64,000 bases of DNA, from positions 34,618,368 to 34,682,367 of the forward strand of contig NC_055994.1 of NCBI RefSeq assembly GCF_018446385.1, given 5' to 3'. Made by a program: the position numbers and the translations under genes. The stretch's first letter is position 1, and each line of letters starts with the position of its first letter. A model generated the notes under the pieces. The model saw only the letters and a program-made list of their open reading frames with translations, had not been told where the DNA came from and ran no database searches. Positions 23,415 through 37,415 of this stretch are shown here, piece by piece. Source of the stretch: Zingiber officinale. Lineage: Eukaryota > Streptophyta > Magnoliopsida > Zingiberales > Zingiberaceae.

Positions 23415-24175
23415 TGTTGGTTAATCCTAAGAAAACGTACCGGTTCCACTGTACAAAATTTTTTGTACAAGTGTCGAACCTTTCCTTAAATAACGTATTG
23501 TATTCTTTAGAAGTTAAATTAGGAATCGCAGATGGAACTTAACATCATTGATTCCAAATTTAACTTATCTGTTCTTAATGGTTTAGATTTGAATCGCAAG
23601 CGGAACTTAACACTATTGATTCAAATCTACCTAGATTATTAATTCCATAAATATTAATTTCCAAAATTGACTTCTAGGACTGCATGGCGAGGCACATGGT
23701 CTTCTTGGATATGGGAGCAACCACCACCGCCTAGGCAAATCCTTTTAAGGAAAGCTAATATTTATTTCCTTAAATAACTCTAGGTTAACCGAAAAGAACA
23801 ATCGAATCACAAATTCGAAAAAGAAGAAAACACAAAATCGAAAAAAAAAATCGATAAACTAGATCTAATTGCCTCTTGTATTTAGAATTCTTACAAAGAG
23901 AAAAACTAGCATGATGCGGAAAACAATTACTAATTATACCTTCTCTTTGTAAGCTAATGACCTCAAGATCTTCTGCCGTATTCCTCGCCTCACCTTGGAC
24001 GTCGTGTGGGCGACGATCCTCCAAGATGAACACCACCCAAAAGAGTCCTTCCTCTTCCTCTAGAATTCGGCCACCACCACCACCAAGGAAAAGAGAGCAA
24101 AGGGAAAGGGAGAAAGGAGAGGGCCGACCACCAAGAGATCACCCAAGCATAAGAATAAGAGTTGTATCTCATGAA
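23415..24175 (-). mobile_element. Element D: 5' LTR, piece 1
   Basis: It is collinear with 11070-11828 of the intact 3' LTR. It ends at the target duplication ATGAA of E (24171-24175). Confidence 0.85.
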
Positions 24176-26702
24176 TGTTGGTTGCTACTCGGAAAGCCTA
24201 GAGGTTCCACTGTACAAAAATTTTGTACAAAGGTCTGAACCTTTTCCTAGCTACCATGTGTTCTTTTAAATTAAATTTTGGATTGCCTGCGGAACTTAAC
24301 ACGTTCGACCCAAATCACCTTAAGTTATTAATTCCATTAAATATTAATTTCCATAATTGGTTCCCAGTACTGACGTGGCGAGGCACATGACCTTCTTGGA
24401 TATGGGAGCAACTACCACCGACTAGACAAAACCTTTTATAGAAATCTAATATTTAATTTCCTAAAATAACTTTAGGTTAACCGAAAATAACAATCAAATC
24501 ACAAGGAAAAATAAAACAAAAGAACACAACTTCGAAAAACATATTCGAAACACTAGAATCGTAAGCCTCTTGTATTTTGTATTATTTCCATAAATAACTA
24601 GCATGATGCGGAAAGAAAAATTACTAGTTATACCTTCTAGAAAAACCTCTTGATCTTCTACCGTATTCCTCTTCTAACCTCGGATGTTGTGTGGGCAACG
24701 ATCTTCCGAGATGAGAAACCACCAAGCACCTTCTTCTCCTCCTAGCTAGGTTCGGCCAACACAAAGAAGCTTCACCAAGGACGAAGGACAAAACACCAAC
24801 CAAGCTCCAAGGGATACAAGCTTTATCTCCTTCTTCTTCTTCTTCTCCGAGTAGTATCCGGCCACCACAAGAGCTCCAAGCCAATAGAGAAGGTTCGGCC
24901 ACCACCAAGAGGAAGAGAGGAAGAGAGGTTGGCCGGCCACAACACCAAGGAAAAGAGGGAGAGAAATAATAGAGTCGTTCACCCATGAAGGCACCTCTAC
25001 CCCCTCTTTTATAATCCTTGGTCTTGGCAAATAAGGAAATTTAAATAAAAACTTCCTTAATTATTTTGCCATGAAAAGGAAAATCTATTTAATTAAAAAT
25101 AATTTTTCTCTTCTCAATTTACAATGGTCGGCCATTATACAAATCTCCAAGCAAATACAATTTTAAACACAAATTAAAACTTCCTTATTTGCTTCCGGAA
25201 ATTTAAAAAAAATTTCCAATAATTTTTATCCCTTCATGATTGGTTTATAAAAAGGAAATTTAATAAATTAAAATCTTTCTTTTAAACATGTGGATAAGAA
25301 GAAAATTATCTCTAAAAATTAAAATCTCTTTTAATCTACAAATAAGGAAAGATATCAAATCTTTTCTTAATCTTTTGTAGAAACTAATAAAAGAGAATTA
25401 TTAATTTTTTAAACTTTCTTTTAAATCATGAACATGGATAAAAAGGAAAGTTTTTACCAAAATTAAAATCAACCTTTTAATCTACAAATAAGGAAAGAGA
25501 TTTAACTCTTCTCTTAATCTTTTGTAGAATCTTATAAAAGGAAAGATTTAAAATTTTAAACTCTCTTTTAAAACATGTTATCCACATAAGAAAAATTTTT
25601 AAAAAAAATAAAAATCCTTTTTATTTTAATTTGGGCAGGCCACACCAAGCTTGAACCCAAGCTAGGGCCGGCCACCTTGAAGCACCCATGAACCAAACTT
25701 TGGCCGGCCCTAGCTTGGTCTCCAAGCTAGCTTGGCCGACCCCTTATGGGATGGGTAAGAAGGTGGGTATAGGTGGGTATAGTTCTCTATAATTAAGAGG
25801 CTACGATAGGGACCGAGAGGAGGAATTGATTTTGGTCTCCCGATAAAATTAAGCATCCCGTGTTCGCCCCGAACACACAACTTAATTTTATCAATAATAA
25901 TTCATTCCACTAGAGAACTATTATTGAACTACCGCACCAATCCCAAATTACATTTTGGGCTCCTTCTTATTATGAGTGTGTCAGTCTCCCTGTGTTTAAG
26001 ATAACAAATGTCCACTAATTAAGTAAGTTACTGACAACTCACTTAATTAATATCTAGCTCCAAGAGTAGTACCACTCAACCTTATTGTCATGTCGGACTA
26101 AGTCCACCTGCAGGGTTTAACATGACAATCCTTATGAGCTCCTCTTGGGGACATTCTCAACCTAGATTACTAGGACACAGTTTCCTTCTATAATCAACAA
26201 CACACACTATAAGTTATATCATTTCCCAACCTATCGGGCTTATTGATTCATCGAACTAAATATCACCCATTGATAAATTAAAGAAATAAATATCAAATAT
26301 ATATGCTTGTTATTATATTAGGATTAAGAGCATACACTTCCATAATAACTGAGGTCTTTGTTCCTTTATAAAGTCAGTATAAAAGAAACGACCTCTAATG
26401 ATCCTATTCAATACACTCTAAGTGTACTAGTGTAATTATATAGTTAAGATAAACTAATACCTAATTACACTACGACCTTCCAATGGTTTGTTCCTTTCCA
26501 TCATGGTCGTGAGCTACTGTTTATAATTTATAAGGTACTGATAACATGATCCTCTGTGTGTGACACCACACACCATGTTATCTACAATATAAATTAATTG
26601 AACAACTACATTTATCATAAATGTAGACATCTGACCAATGTGATTCTTATTTCTAGATAAATGTTTATACCAAAAGCTAGACTTTTAGTATACACTCTAA
26701 CA
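24176..26702 (-). mobile_element. Element E: 3' LTR
   Basis: It is 2527 bp, running from TGTTGGTTGCTACTCGG to CTCTAACA on the plus strand. It is nearly identical to 31163-33747, but lacks a ~60-base internal repeat present there near 31290-31350. No coding content. Confidence 0.85.
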
Positions 26703-29700
26703 ATCTCCCACTTATACTAAAAGACTAAGCTGCCATATCTGCTGCCATACATCTGATTCCCATGCCTTTCAAAAAACTCTTGCCTTAAGGACCTTAGGTT
26801 ATCATCTGATGCAATCTAGGCGGCAACAACTTCTCCTCGTTATACAATTTCTCGTATTGGGTAGTACTTGCGCTTTATTGTGTTTACTTGCCTTATAGAC
26901 TCATGGTTTCTTCGAGTTTGCTACTGCACCATTATTATTACAATAAATTGTAATAATCTTTAGACAAACTAGAAATCATATCTAAGTCTATCTTGAGGTT
27001 ATTAAGTCATTCATCTTTTATGGCTACCTCAGAGGCTTGTCATATACTCAGCTTCTATGGTGGAGTCCAGAAAAACACCTATGCTTATCACTCTTCCATA
27101 GTTATGACTTTTCCTCCTAAAGTAAACACAAAAACCCCGAGGTCGACTTATTATTGTCCTTATCCAATTGGAAGTCAAAATCCGTGCAACCTACAGGAAC
27201 CAAAATAACTGCCTTGTAAGCTAGCATATAATCTCTAGTGCCTCTAAGATACTTTTAATATATGCTTTACTGCAGTCCAATGTCCTTGTCTAGGGTTACT
27301 TTGATATCTGCTAACTATTCCCTTGGCAAAACAGATTTCTGATCTCGTGCATAGCATACATTAGGCTTCCGACAGCCGAAGCATAAAGAACTGCCTTTAT
27401 TTCCTTTATCTCCTTTGATGTCTACAAAGACATATCTTTAGATAAAGTTACTCCATCCTGAAAAAGTAAGAAACCTTTCTTGGAGATTTGCATGCTTAAA
27501 ACGAGCAAGGATTTTTCCGATGTATGAAGCTTGGGATAAGTAAAATATTCTTTTCTTGCGATCCCTTATTACTTTGATCTCAAGAATATATACATTCTCC
27601 CAAGTCCTTTATATCGAATTATTTGGACAACCATACCCTTACTTCTGACAACATTTTGATATTGTTTCCAACTACCAAAAATGTTATCTACGTATAGTAC
27701 AAGAAATACCACCACGCTTCCATCACACCTTTTGTATACACAAGACTTATCCAGTTACTAAATAAATCCATAGGTCTGGATTACTTTGATAAACCGGATG
27801 TTCCAAGACCTTGAAGCTTTGCCTCAGTCCATAGACTGATTGAGCTTGCACACAAGATACTCTTAGCCCTTTACAATGAACCCTTCTGGTTGCTTTATAT
27901 GGATGCTTTCATCAAGATTTCCATTAAGGAATGTTGTCTTGACATCCACTTGCCAAATAGATAAAAGAATCCGGATAGACTTAAGCATGGCTACCAGTGA
28001 AAAAGTTTCCTTTTTCATCAAGCCTTGCTTTGAAAGTTACTACCTTCCTTTCTATCCCTCTTTTCCTATTATAGACCTTTTTACACCCAAAGGCTTTTAC
28101 ACCATTTGGTGGTTCTACAAACTTCCAGATTTTATTAGAATACATATATTCTAATTCTGTTATTCATTACTCTTTGCCAAGATGTTGCATCTTTATCTTG
28201 GAGTGTTTCGTCATATGTCCGGAGATCAGGTTCATGTCCTCTAGGGATCGAGTCCAAAAACTCTCCCAAAACATGAATCTTTTTAGGTTGCCTAACAACC
28301 CTCCCACTACAACAAGGCACTTTCTGCAATTGTGTATCATTTGTGATACGTGTTGCAGTTTCCTTGTGGTATCTCATCTTATGTTGGTACTAGATTAGAC
28401 ATGCCTTTTATTATTTCCTTAAGAACAAATTTTCTTATGGGCACATGGTTTATTACATAGTCCTTTTCTAAAAATCGGTCATTGATGCTAACAATGACCT
28501 TCTGATTTTTAAGACTATAAACCTACTTTCATTTCACTAGGATAACCCACAAACAAGTGAATTCTTGTCCAACTTATCATTGTCTCTCTTCTGCATATGT
28601 GCTGGACTACCCAAATCCGAATATGCTTCGAAATAGGCTTACGCCTATTCAGCATTTCTATATGAGTAGAGAGTTCTGACTCTAGAAGGTACTATATTCA
28701 CTCCCGTTTCCAGAGTATATCCTTAAAATGATTTTGATAATATTCTTAATAACTTATCAATCTACTTATTTCCATAAGAGTCCTATACCTTCCTTTTCCT
28801 ACACCATTCTGTTGGGATGTACCAGGTGCAGTTAGTTGGGATTGAATCCCTACTTCTGTTAAATGACTCCTAAATTCTCCCAAGAGGTACTTGCCACTAC
28901 GATCTTACCGTAGTGTCTTGATACTTTTACTTTGTCGTTTCTCCACATCAGCCTCGTACTCTTTGAACTAATCAAAGCACTTAGACTTGCGGCACATCAA
29001 GTAAATATATCCGTATCTCAAATAGTTGTCTATAAAATAGATGAAATATTTGATACAACCTCTTGCCTGGATGCTCATAGGATCACACAAATCAGAATGA
29101 ACCAATTCCAATATATCTTTGACTTCATACCCCTTAGACTTAAAAGCTTCTTGGTTATTTTTCCTTCCAAGTAAGACTCGTAGGTTGGAAAGATTTCCAC
29201 TACTAATGAACCCAAAAGTTCATCAGCTACCAATGAATCCTACTCAAGTTAATATAACCTAGCCTTAGATGCCAAATTTATAATTAGTTCATTTTCGAAG
29301 GTTACTTTCTCTTAAAGTTAGAAGATGTGTTACTAATTTCCATTTGTTGCATCGTGAGAGTTATTGGATTTATAAATTGCCAACCAACGTACCAGAACAG
29401 ATAACTTCCCTCTTTTCCTTAATAACAACTTTGTTATTAAAAGAGGCAGAATATCAAGTTCTTTGAATAGTTTAGAAACTGAAAACTAGTTCTTTCTAAA
29501 ATTGGTGCGTAAAGACAATTACTCAAAAATCCATGTTTTATTCTTATCAAAAGATAAACATCTCCCACTGCCACAGCTACCATTTTTACAGTAGTGTCCA
29601 TGTAGACGGTGTTTTAATTTTCATTTAGTTGTCGGGTTTCCTGGAACCCTGTAATAAATTGCGGACATGATTAATGACATCTGTATCTACACTCCAGGTT

Positions 29701-31162
29701 CTGGTAGATAACACCACTAAACATGTTTCAACTAATAAATTAAATACACCTATATTGTTCTTAGTTCTAAGAAGACAGTCTACCTTAATGTCCAAGTCCT
29801 ATTTCCAATCATTACAATTGGGATTACTAAGTCTTTTCTATAGTATGAATACTAGGGAATTGACAAACATTTTAAATCCTAAGAATCACAAAAATATTTG
29901 GTCAAGATCAACTCCTTAAAAATCCCCATGAATTTTGTATGCCACGATAGTGTGGACGTATACAAAATCGAAGAGGAGATTTTATTCATTAATTTTATTA
30001 TCTTGTCAACTTTACTTTATGACGAAATAAAATTAATAGTTGATCTATCTTTGATCAAATATTTGGTCAAAAAATTTTGAATAAAAAAAAAATATTGATT
30101 CCTCAAACAATATTATTTAAATTCTCCAACACCCCAAACACCGTGAATTTTGCATGCCACGTTAGTGTGGACGTATACAAATTCAACATTTGTAAAAGGA
30201 GGGTTTTAACCCATTAATTTTATTATCTTGTCAACCTAACTTTTTGACAAATAAAATTAATAGTTGGTATCATTTGGTCACACAAATAATAGCAGTGACT
30301 CCGATGGGGAGGATACTATTAGATGTGTCTAAGTGTATACCATTACTTGACACTAAGTCCATTAATAAGATTATGCCCCTTCCGTTGGGGAAGATCACAC
30401 GCTCTTAATTAACTTCCTATAGTCATCCAAAAATGGAAGTCTGTTCTAGTGATCCACAAACAAGCTCATCCGTTATGGAGGAAGGCACTCAGAGCCAACG
30501 CGCAAGCTTGTTTGCATCACTTACAAACCAGTAATGGAGACCATGAGATTTACTTAAAAACCCTCTCCCACTTAGTTATTTATAAATGAGGAATTTTGAC
30601 TATGCTAGCCTACTAAATATGTAAACTAACATGCACACACAGCACAATATAAAAGCAATAAATAGAAAATCTAATTTTCAACTATTATGGCTTTTATCGC
30701 TAGTTGTCCTCCGTGTGTTGTCATCCCAAGCTGCTGCCATATTTGGCCACCGCCACCGGGTCTAGCTGTCGCATCCATCTTGCTCCTTGTTCCGCTACGC
30801 CTCTGGTCCTCAGAAGGTTCCACGCTTTGCAAGATTCGATCCGCGACATAAATAGAACTTTACAATTTTGATCCTATATTCCATAAAAGGAATGTACATG
30901 TATCTAGATCAAAAATAAAATCCTAATAAAACTAAATACAGCTCCTGCTGTATTTTATAATACAATCATGCACACACATATAAATGCCCTTGACATGTCC
31001 AAGGGTCCAATCACACACATAAAACTATAAGCCATAATAGTTGGATCCTGCATCCACAAAGTTAGCACATCCTACTATTATCCTGCCTAAATTATGTATG
31101 ACATGTGCATAATTAAACTAATACCAAATAGACAGAGGCAAAACTCTAGCTCTGATACCAAT
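26703..31162 (-). pseudogene. pol: Element E: decayed copia pol and leader
   Basis: By alignment to D, the polypurine tract is at 26703-26715 and RNase H/RT remnants follow to about 28400. The RT box LYVD region is near 27680, and a short piece reads YKVWELIEPP-like on the minus strand near 28100. Integrase remnants are about 28490-29300 and protease remnants about 29560-29740. Gag is almost gone: D's 21490-22210 collapses to a few bases near 29790. Small indels and stops are everywhere and no long frame survives. The leader carries a tandem duplication (about 29925-30110 and 30115-30260). The primer site is at 31149-31160. Confidence 0.8.
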
Positions 31163-33747
31163 TGTTGATTGCTACTCGGAAAGCCTAGAGGTTCCACTGT
31201 ACAAAAATTTTGTACAAAGGTCTGAACCTTTTCCTAGCTACCATGTGTTCTTTTAAATTAAATTTTGGATCGCCTGTGGAACTTAACACGTTTGATCCAA
31301 AACTTAATCTATTTGTTCTTTTAGGTTTTGACTTGGATCTCCTGCGGAACTTAACACGTTCGACCCAAATCACCTTAAGTTATTAATTCCATTAAATATT
31401 AATTTCCATAATTGGTTCCCAGTACTGACGTGGCGAGGCACATGGCCTTCTTGGATATGGGAGCAACCACCACCGACTAGACAAAACCTTTTATAGAAAT
31501 CTAATATTTAATTTCCTAAAATAACTTTAGGTTAACCGAAAAGAACAATCAAATCACAAGGAAAAATAAAACAAAAGAACACAACTTCGAAAAACATATT
31601 CGAAACACTAGAATCGTAAGCCTCTTGTATTTGGTATTATTTCCATAAATAACTAGCATGATGCGGAAAGAAAAATTACTAGTTATACCTTCTAGAAAAA
31701 CCTCTTGATCTTCTACCGTATTCCTCTTCTAACCTCGGACGTTGTGTGGGCAACGATCTTCCGAGATGAGAAACCACCAAGCACCTTCTTCTCCTCCTAG
31801 CTAGGTTCGGCCAACACAAAGAAGCTTCACCAAGGACGAAGGACAAAACACCAACCAAGCTCCAAGAGATACAAGCTTTCTCTCCTTCTTCTTCTTCTTA
31901 TCCGAGTAGTATCCGGCCACCACAAGAGCTCCAAGCTAATAGAGAAGGTTCGGCCACCACCAAGAGGAAGAGAGGAAGAGAGGTTGGCCGGCCACAACAC
32001 CAAGGAAAAGAGGGAGAGAAATAATAGAGTCGTTCACCCATGAAGGCACCTCTACCCCCTCTTTTATAATCCTTGGTCTTAGCAAATAAGGAAATTTAAA
32101 TAAAAACTTCCTTAATTATTTTGCCATGAAAAGGAAAATCTATTTAATTAAAAATAATTTTTCTCTTCTCAATTTACAATGGTCGGCCATTATACAAATC
32201 TCCAAGCAAATACAATTTTAAACACAAATTAAAACTTCCTTATTTGCTTCTGGAAATTTAAAAAAAATTTCCAATAATAATTATCCCTTTTATAAAAAGG
32301 AAATTTAATAAATTAAAATCTTTCTTTTAAACATGTGGATAAGAAGAAAATTATCTCTAAAAATTAAAATCTCTTTTAATCTACAAATAAGGAAAGATAT
32401 CAAATCTTTTCTTAATCTTTTGTAGAAACTAATAAAAGAGAATTATTAATTTTTTAAACTTTCTTTTAAATCATGAACATGGATAAAAAGGAAAGTTTTT
32501 ACCAAAATTAAAATCAACCTTTTAATCTACAAATAAGGAAAGAGATTTAGCTCTTCTCTTAATCTTTTGTAGAATCTTATAAAAGGAAAGATTTAAATTT
32601 TTAAACTCTCTTTTAAAACATGTTATCCACATAAGAAAATTTTTTAAAAAAAGTAAAAATCCTTTTTATTTTAATTTGGGCCGGCCACACCAAGCTTGAA
32701 CCCAAGCTAGGGCCGGCCACCTTGAAGCACCCATGAACCAAACTTTGGCTGGCCCTAGCTTGGTCTCCAAGCTAGCTTGGCCGACCCCTTATGGGATGGG
32801 TAAGAAGGTGGGTATAGGTGGGTATAGTACTCTATAATTAAGAGGCTACGATAGAGACCGAGAGGAGGAATTGATTTTGGTCTCCCGATAAAATTAAGCA
32901 TCCCGTGTTCGCCCCGAACACACAACTTAATTTTATCAATAATAATTCATTCCACTAGAGAACTATTATTGAACTACCGCACCAATCCCAAATTACATTT
33001 TGGGCTCCTTCTTATTATGAGTGTGTCAGTCTCCCTGTGTTTAAGATAACAAATGTCCACTAATTAAGTAAGTTACTGACAACTCACTTAATTAATATCT
33101 AGCTCCAAGAGTAGTACCACTCAACCTTATTGTCATGTCGGACTAAGTCCACCTGCAGGGTTTAACATGACAATCCTTATGAGCTCCTCTTGGGGACATT
33201 CTCAACCTAGATTACTAGGACACAGTTTCCTTCTATAATCAACAACACACACTATAAGTTATATCATTTCCCAACCTATCGGGCTTATTGATTCATCGAA
33301 CTAAATGTCACCCATTGATAAATTAAAGAAATAAATATCAAATATATATGCTTGTTATTATATTAGGATTAAGAGCATACACTTCCATAATAACTGAGGT
33401 CTTTGTTCCTTTATAAAGTCAGTATAAAAGAAACGACCTCTAATGATCCTATTCAATACACTCTAAGTGTACTAGTGTAATTATATAGTTAAGATAAACT
33501 AATACCTAATTACACTACGACCTTCCAATGGTTTGTTCCTTTCCATCATGGTCGTGAGCTACTGTTTATAATTTATAAGGTACTGATAACATGATCCTCT
33601 GTGTGTGACACCACACACCATGTTATCTACAATATAAATTAATTGAACAACTACATTTATCATAAATGTAGACATCTGACCAATGTGATTCTTATTTCTA
33701 GATAAATGTTTATACCAAAAGCTAGACTTTTAGTATACACTCTAACA
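31163..33747 (-). mobile_element. Element E: 5' LTR
   Basis: It is 2585 bp and starts TGTTGATTGC where the other copy has TGTTGGTTGC. It has the additional ~60-base repeat near 31290-31350 in which the motif CTGCGGAACTTAACACGTT recurs. It ends CTCTAACA before the target duplication. Confidence 0.85.
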
Positions 33748-33808
33748 ATTAAGCCCCCTCACCCCTTCTTTTATATTACTTTCCCAAGGCAAATAAGGAA
33801 AAACCTTT
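33748..33808 (-). mobile_element. Element D: 5' LTR, piece 2
   Basis: This 61-bp island of D's LTR, matching 11824-11884, is stranded between E and F. It ends in CCTTT, the target duplication of F. Confidence 0.85.
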
Positions 33809-35526
33809 TGTTAGGATCGATGATCGCGGCTAGAAGGGGGGTGTGAATAGCCGCCCCCAAATTCTTCGTTTCTTTCTACAAATCAGGTTAGCGCAGCGGA
33901 AAATAAACAACAGAAACGAGAACGAGAAGATCAAACCTTAGACGCAGCGATGTAATGAGGTTTGGAGATGAAACTCCTACTGCTCGGCGTGTCCGTAAGG
34001 TGGACGAAGCCTATCAATCCGTCGGTGGATGAGTCCCCGGAAACTCGGCTAATAATCACTCCTTCTGGGTGGAGAAACCTCGCCACAATGTCTTGCAACA
34101 GCAAGATGAACAGGAGTACAAGAATACAGCAAGAAACTAAGTACAATACACAAATGTAATAACCCTAGCTTGCCTTCTTGTCGACTGGTTGAAGCAGCAA
34201 CTTCATGAGACGCCTACAACAGCAGGAACTCAGTCGAAGAATCTCACACGAAGCTTTGGAACTCAGCAAAGCTCAAGAGCACACCAGCAGCTCAGTAGAA
34301 AGAAGAGGAAGAAGAGAAAAGAACAGTAGCTCCTCAATCCCTTTTATAACTTGCGAAGAAGACACAGAAGAAACTAGCCGTTGCGTAGCAACGTCTAGGA
34401 TGTGGACCGATCAGGCTTCATCCTGATCGGTCCACAAGGGTCTTGATCGGTCACAAGACCGATCAGGCCCTTCCCTGATCGGTCATGGAGACCAATCAGG
34501 TCCTTCCCTGATCGGTCCCATGACCGATCAGGTCCTTTCCCTCCCGAAGTTGATCTCCTTCTGATCGTCTACTGATCGATCACTGATCGGTCTGCTGACC
34601 GATCAGATAAGCAATAGAATGCTTGTGTTTGGTTGCTGATCGTTCACTAGACCGATTAGATAACCCAGCGTATCACTGGATCGGTCACCAGATCGATCCA
34701 GGTTTAGAGCTTCCAGCCCTAAACCCTACTTGGTCCTGAGAATGAGCTATCAAGCCCTCTATGACTTCGTCTGGTCTAGAGAACGAGCTACCGAGCCCTC
34801 TCTGACCACAGTCCGGAGAACGAGCTACCGAGCCCTCTCCTACTTCGTCCGGTCCAGAAAACGAGCTACCGAGCCCTCTCTGACCACAGTCCGGAGAACG
34901 AGCTACCGAGCCCTCTCCGACTTTCCGTGCCAAGTCTCCATCTTGGTCTTCTCCGTGCCAAGTCTCCATACTTGGACTTTTCCCGTGCCAAGCTCCCTGC
35001 TTGGACTTTTCACCAGATGTCTGGTCAACCTTGGCCCATTTGGATTTCCCTTGCCTGGATTCACTCACCAGGACTTCCAAACTGCCTAGCTTCACTCACT
35101 AGGACTTTCACTTTCACCTAGCTTCACTCACTAGGATTTTCACCTGGCTTCACTCACCAGGATTTCCCATCTGCCTGGCTTCACTCACCAGGACTTTCTC
35201 CAACTGCCTGGCTTCACTCACCAGGACTTTCACTTTCACCTAGCTTCACTCACTAGGATTTTCACCTGGCTTCACTCACCAGGATTTCCCGAACTGCCTA
35301 ACATCCCAATTAGGACTTCCCAGTCAAGTATCCGGTCAACCTTGACCTACTTGACTCTTCTTCATCCAACTTGATCAGACCCTGATCAGTATCTCTCCGC
35401 ATGGACAACTGCACCTGCATTGTCCATGTCTACATGTCTTTCTGTATTGTCAAACATCGAAACCATGACCAAGGTTTACGCTTGGTCAACTAGGTCAACC
35501 TTGACCTAGTGGAAATTGCACCAACA
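33809..35526 (-). mobile_element. Element F: 3' LTR
   Basis: On the plus strand it runs TGTTAGGATCGATGATCG to GCACCAACA. It contains a minus-strand TATAAAA (34342-34348), a hairpin array (34395-34710), repeats of a ~40-bp unit containing GAACGAGCTACCGAGCCCTC (34735-34925), and the GCTTCACTCACCAGGA minisatellite (35080-35290). Open frames crossing these repeats are by-products of the periodicity. Confidence 0.85.
34395..34710. repeat. Hairpin array (TGATCGGTC core) in F 3' LTR
   Basis: Several facing pairs of TGATCGGTC and GACCGATCA occur, for example 34444-34465 with a 4-base loop ACAA and a 9-bp stem. The 5' LTR (39540-39835) has the same array, and a smaller one lies in the internal region at about 36175-36310. 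Confidence 0.85.
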
Positions 35527-37415
35527 ATCTCCCCCTTTTTGATGTTTGACAATACCTTTAAGTTAAGCTAATCCAATAGCCTCAACTTTCCTCATGCCAC
35601 TAGGTAATGAAACATAAGTTACAACCTTACATTTTCCTTCTAAGAAGGCAACCTCCTTCTTAGATAATGAAGGCCTAACTTAAAACCCTTCATTCTCCCC
35701 CTATTGGCTCACATCAACAAACTCTCCCCCTGAAGAGTAAGTTATCATTGTTCACAACTTCACTCGTTGTGATCAAAAAAAAAAAAAACTCTCCCACTAA
35801 TTCCTTGAACATTCTCTAGACATTCTTCCCCTTTTTGACACACATCAAAAGGAGTGAATCAAGGTCAAGAGTTTCTTCCTAATGAAAGTCCCATACCTTT
35901 CATTGAAACCCTTAATTTCCCCTTTGATACTAAATTCAACAATCAACTTAGTGATAATCCCATATCACTCATCCTCAAAAATTTCGACGAGTAAAAACTC
36001 CCCCTAAGAGTCAACTCCTCCTTGACTAATAGGTAAAACTCCCCCTAAAGGTCAACTCCCCCTTGACCATTGCACCAACAATGTCTTGGAGAGTTTCAAA
36101 CCTTTAGAACTCTAAAACACCACTTCCATAGCTGCAATTTCAGACAAACAGTCGAAATTCAGCAAGTTGGCACACGCTGATCGGTCACCAGACCGATCAG
36201 CCTTCACTGGATCGGTCACCAGACCAATCCACACTCTCTTGGATCGGTCCTAGTGACCGATCCACACTTTCCTGGACCGATCAGAATCCTCTCTGATCGG
36301 TCCACAAGTCTGATATCAGAATCTCTGATTTTCCTCCCGAAATTCAGAAACTCCTAGAAAATTACAAAAAATTCCAAAAATTGTGAAACTTTAAGGATAC
36401 ATTCCTCATAACATATACTATCAAGGAAAAATAGTTTTCTATGAAAATAACTCCCCTTTTCAAATCTTGATACAAAGTTCAAAAGTCTTTGAAATAACTC
36501 AAAGTTAACTCATTTTGTATCACTTTGCTCAATGATGAATGTTATCACTAGAAAAGCTTCATCAAGGTTTTTCAAATCAATTTTGAAATGATTTTAAACC
36601 CTTTAATTTGGGACCACAATCTTTGGGCTAAATGTACATGACTTGTACATAAGCTTTCCCTATGATCCCCAATTTAGAATTAGGCTCATCTAGGTACAAA
36701 AACTATGCACCTTGATCCTAACTCATCATCCTAATATCTCACACACATCTAAGGTGTATCAAACACATCCAAGTCAATTTTGATGTGAGATATGGGTTTA
36801 GGTTATCTTAGGCTAAGGTCTCATGCATTTTCTAAACATCAATTTGATCTCTATATCAAATTGTGTTTTTAACCTTAAATCAATTTCATTGATTATAAAT
36901 GCAAGAAATGATGACATGGCATAAAATGATCTCATACATAATAACATGTGCCAATGTCATGATGTCATGGCATAAAGTATGAAACTTAAATAGAGCATGA
37001 CATATAAATAACCTAAGCATTATCATGACATTTTAAATGATCATAAAATAAATATGATGTCATGACATGGCATATGGCAAACAATATATGGCAAATAGCA
37101 TGTCAAGGTATAGAAAATACCTAATTCTAGCCTTAGTTGCCATTTTTGATAATTTTGATCATTTTTCCATAAATTCTATATTCCTAAGTGTAATAGACCT
37201 AAAATCTTATACCAAAGATTTTTAGATCACTATGTGCCAATTAGATTGACTCTAGAAAACTCCTCAAATTTGATTGGCACATTCTAATCACCTTAGGAAT
37301 AATTCTTAATTTCATTTTCAAGGCTTGATTATACCTTGAAAATTCCTAAGGTGCCACCTTTTGCCATGATTAGGTTGACTACCTATTCAAGTAAGGTTGG
37401 TACACTCTAACTCAT
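35527..37415 (-). other. Element F: 3' internal non-coding region
   Basis: On the minus strand this lies between gag and the 3' LTR and ends in the polypurine tract (35527-35540). It has no coding potential that I recognise. It contains TGATCGGTC hairpins at about 36175-36310 and AT-rich sequence with several GGGGGAGTTT-like runs. A pol gene would have to be here and is not. Confidence 0.75.

Larger units (their letters stand above)
24176..33747 (-). mobile_element. Element E: copia relative of D with recent LTRs and decayed, gag-less interior
   Basis: E is inserted in D's 5' LTR with target duplications ATGAA (24171-24175) and ATTAA (33748-33752), one mismatch. Its LTRs (24176-26702 and 31163-33747) are the same family as D's LTR but a different subfamily. 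In a ~300-base stretch compared by eye the E LTRs differ at four sites, plus one ~60-base length difference. The interior (26703-31162) is collinear with D's pol but riddled with indels and lacks most of gag. This suggests a non-autonomous derivative that still moved recently. Confidence 0.85.

Noticed and set aside
34685..35095. 136-residue minus-strand and 119-residue plus-strand frames, with copies at 39821-40231
   Set aside because: They lie inside the LTR of F, follow its short tandem repeats and are open on both strands, so they are not protein-coding evidence.
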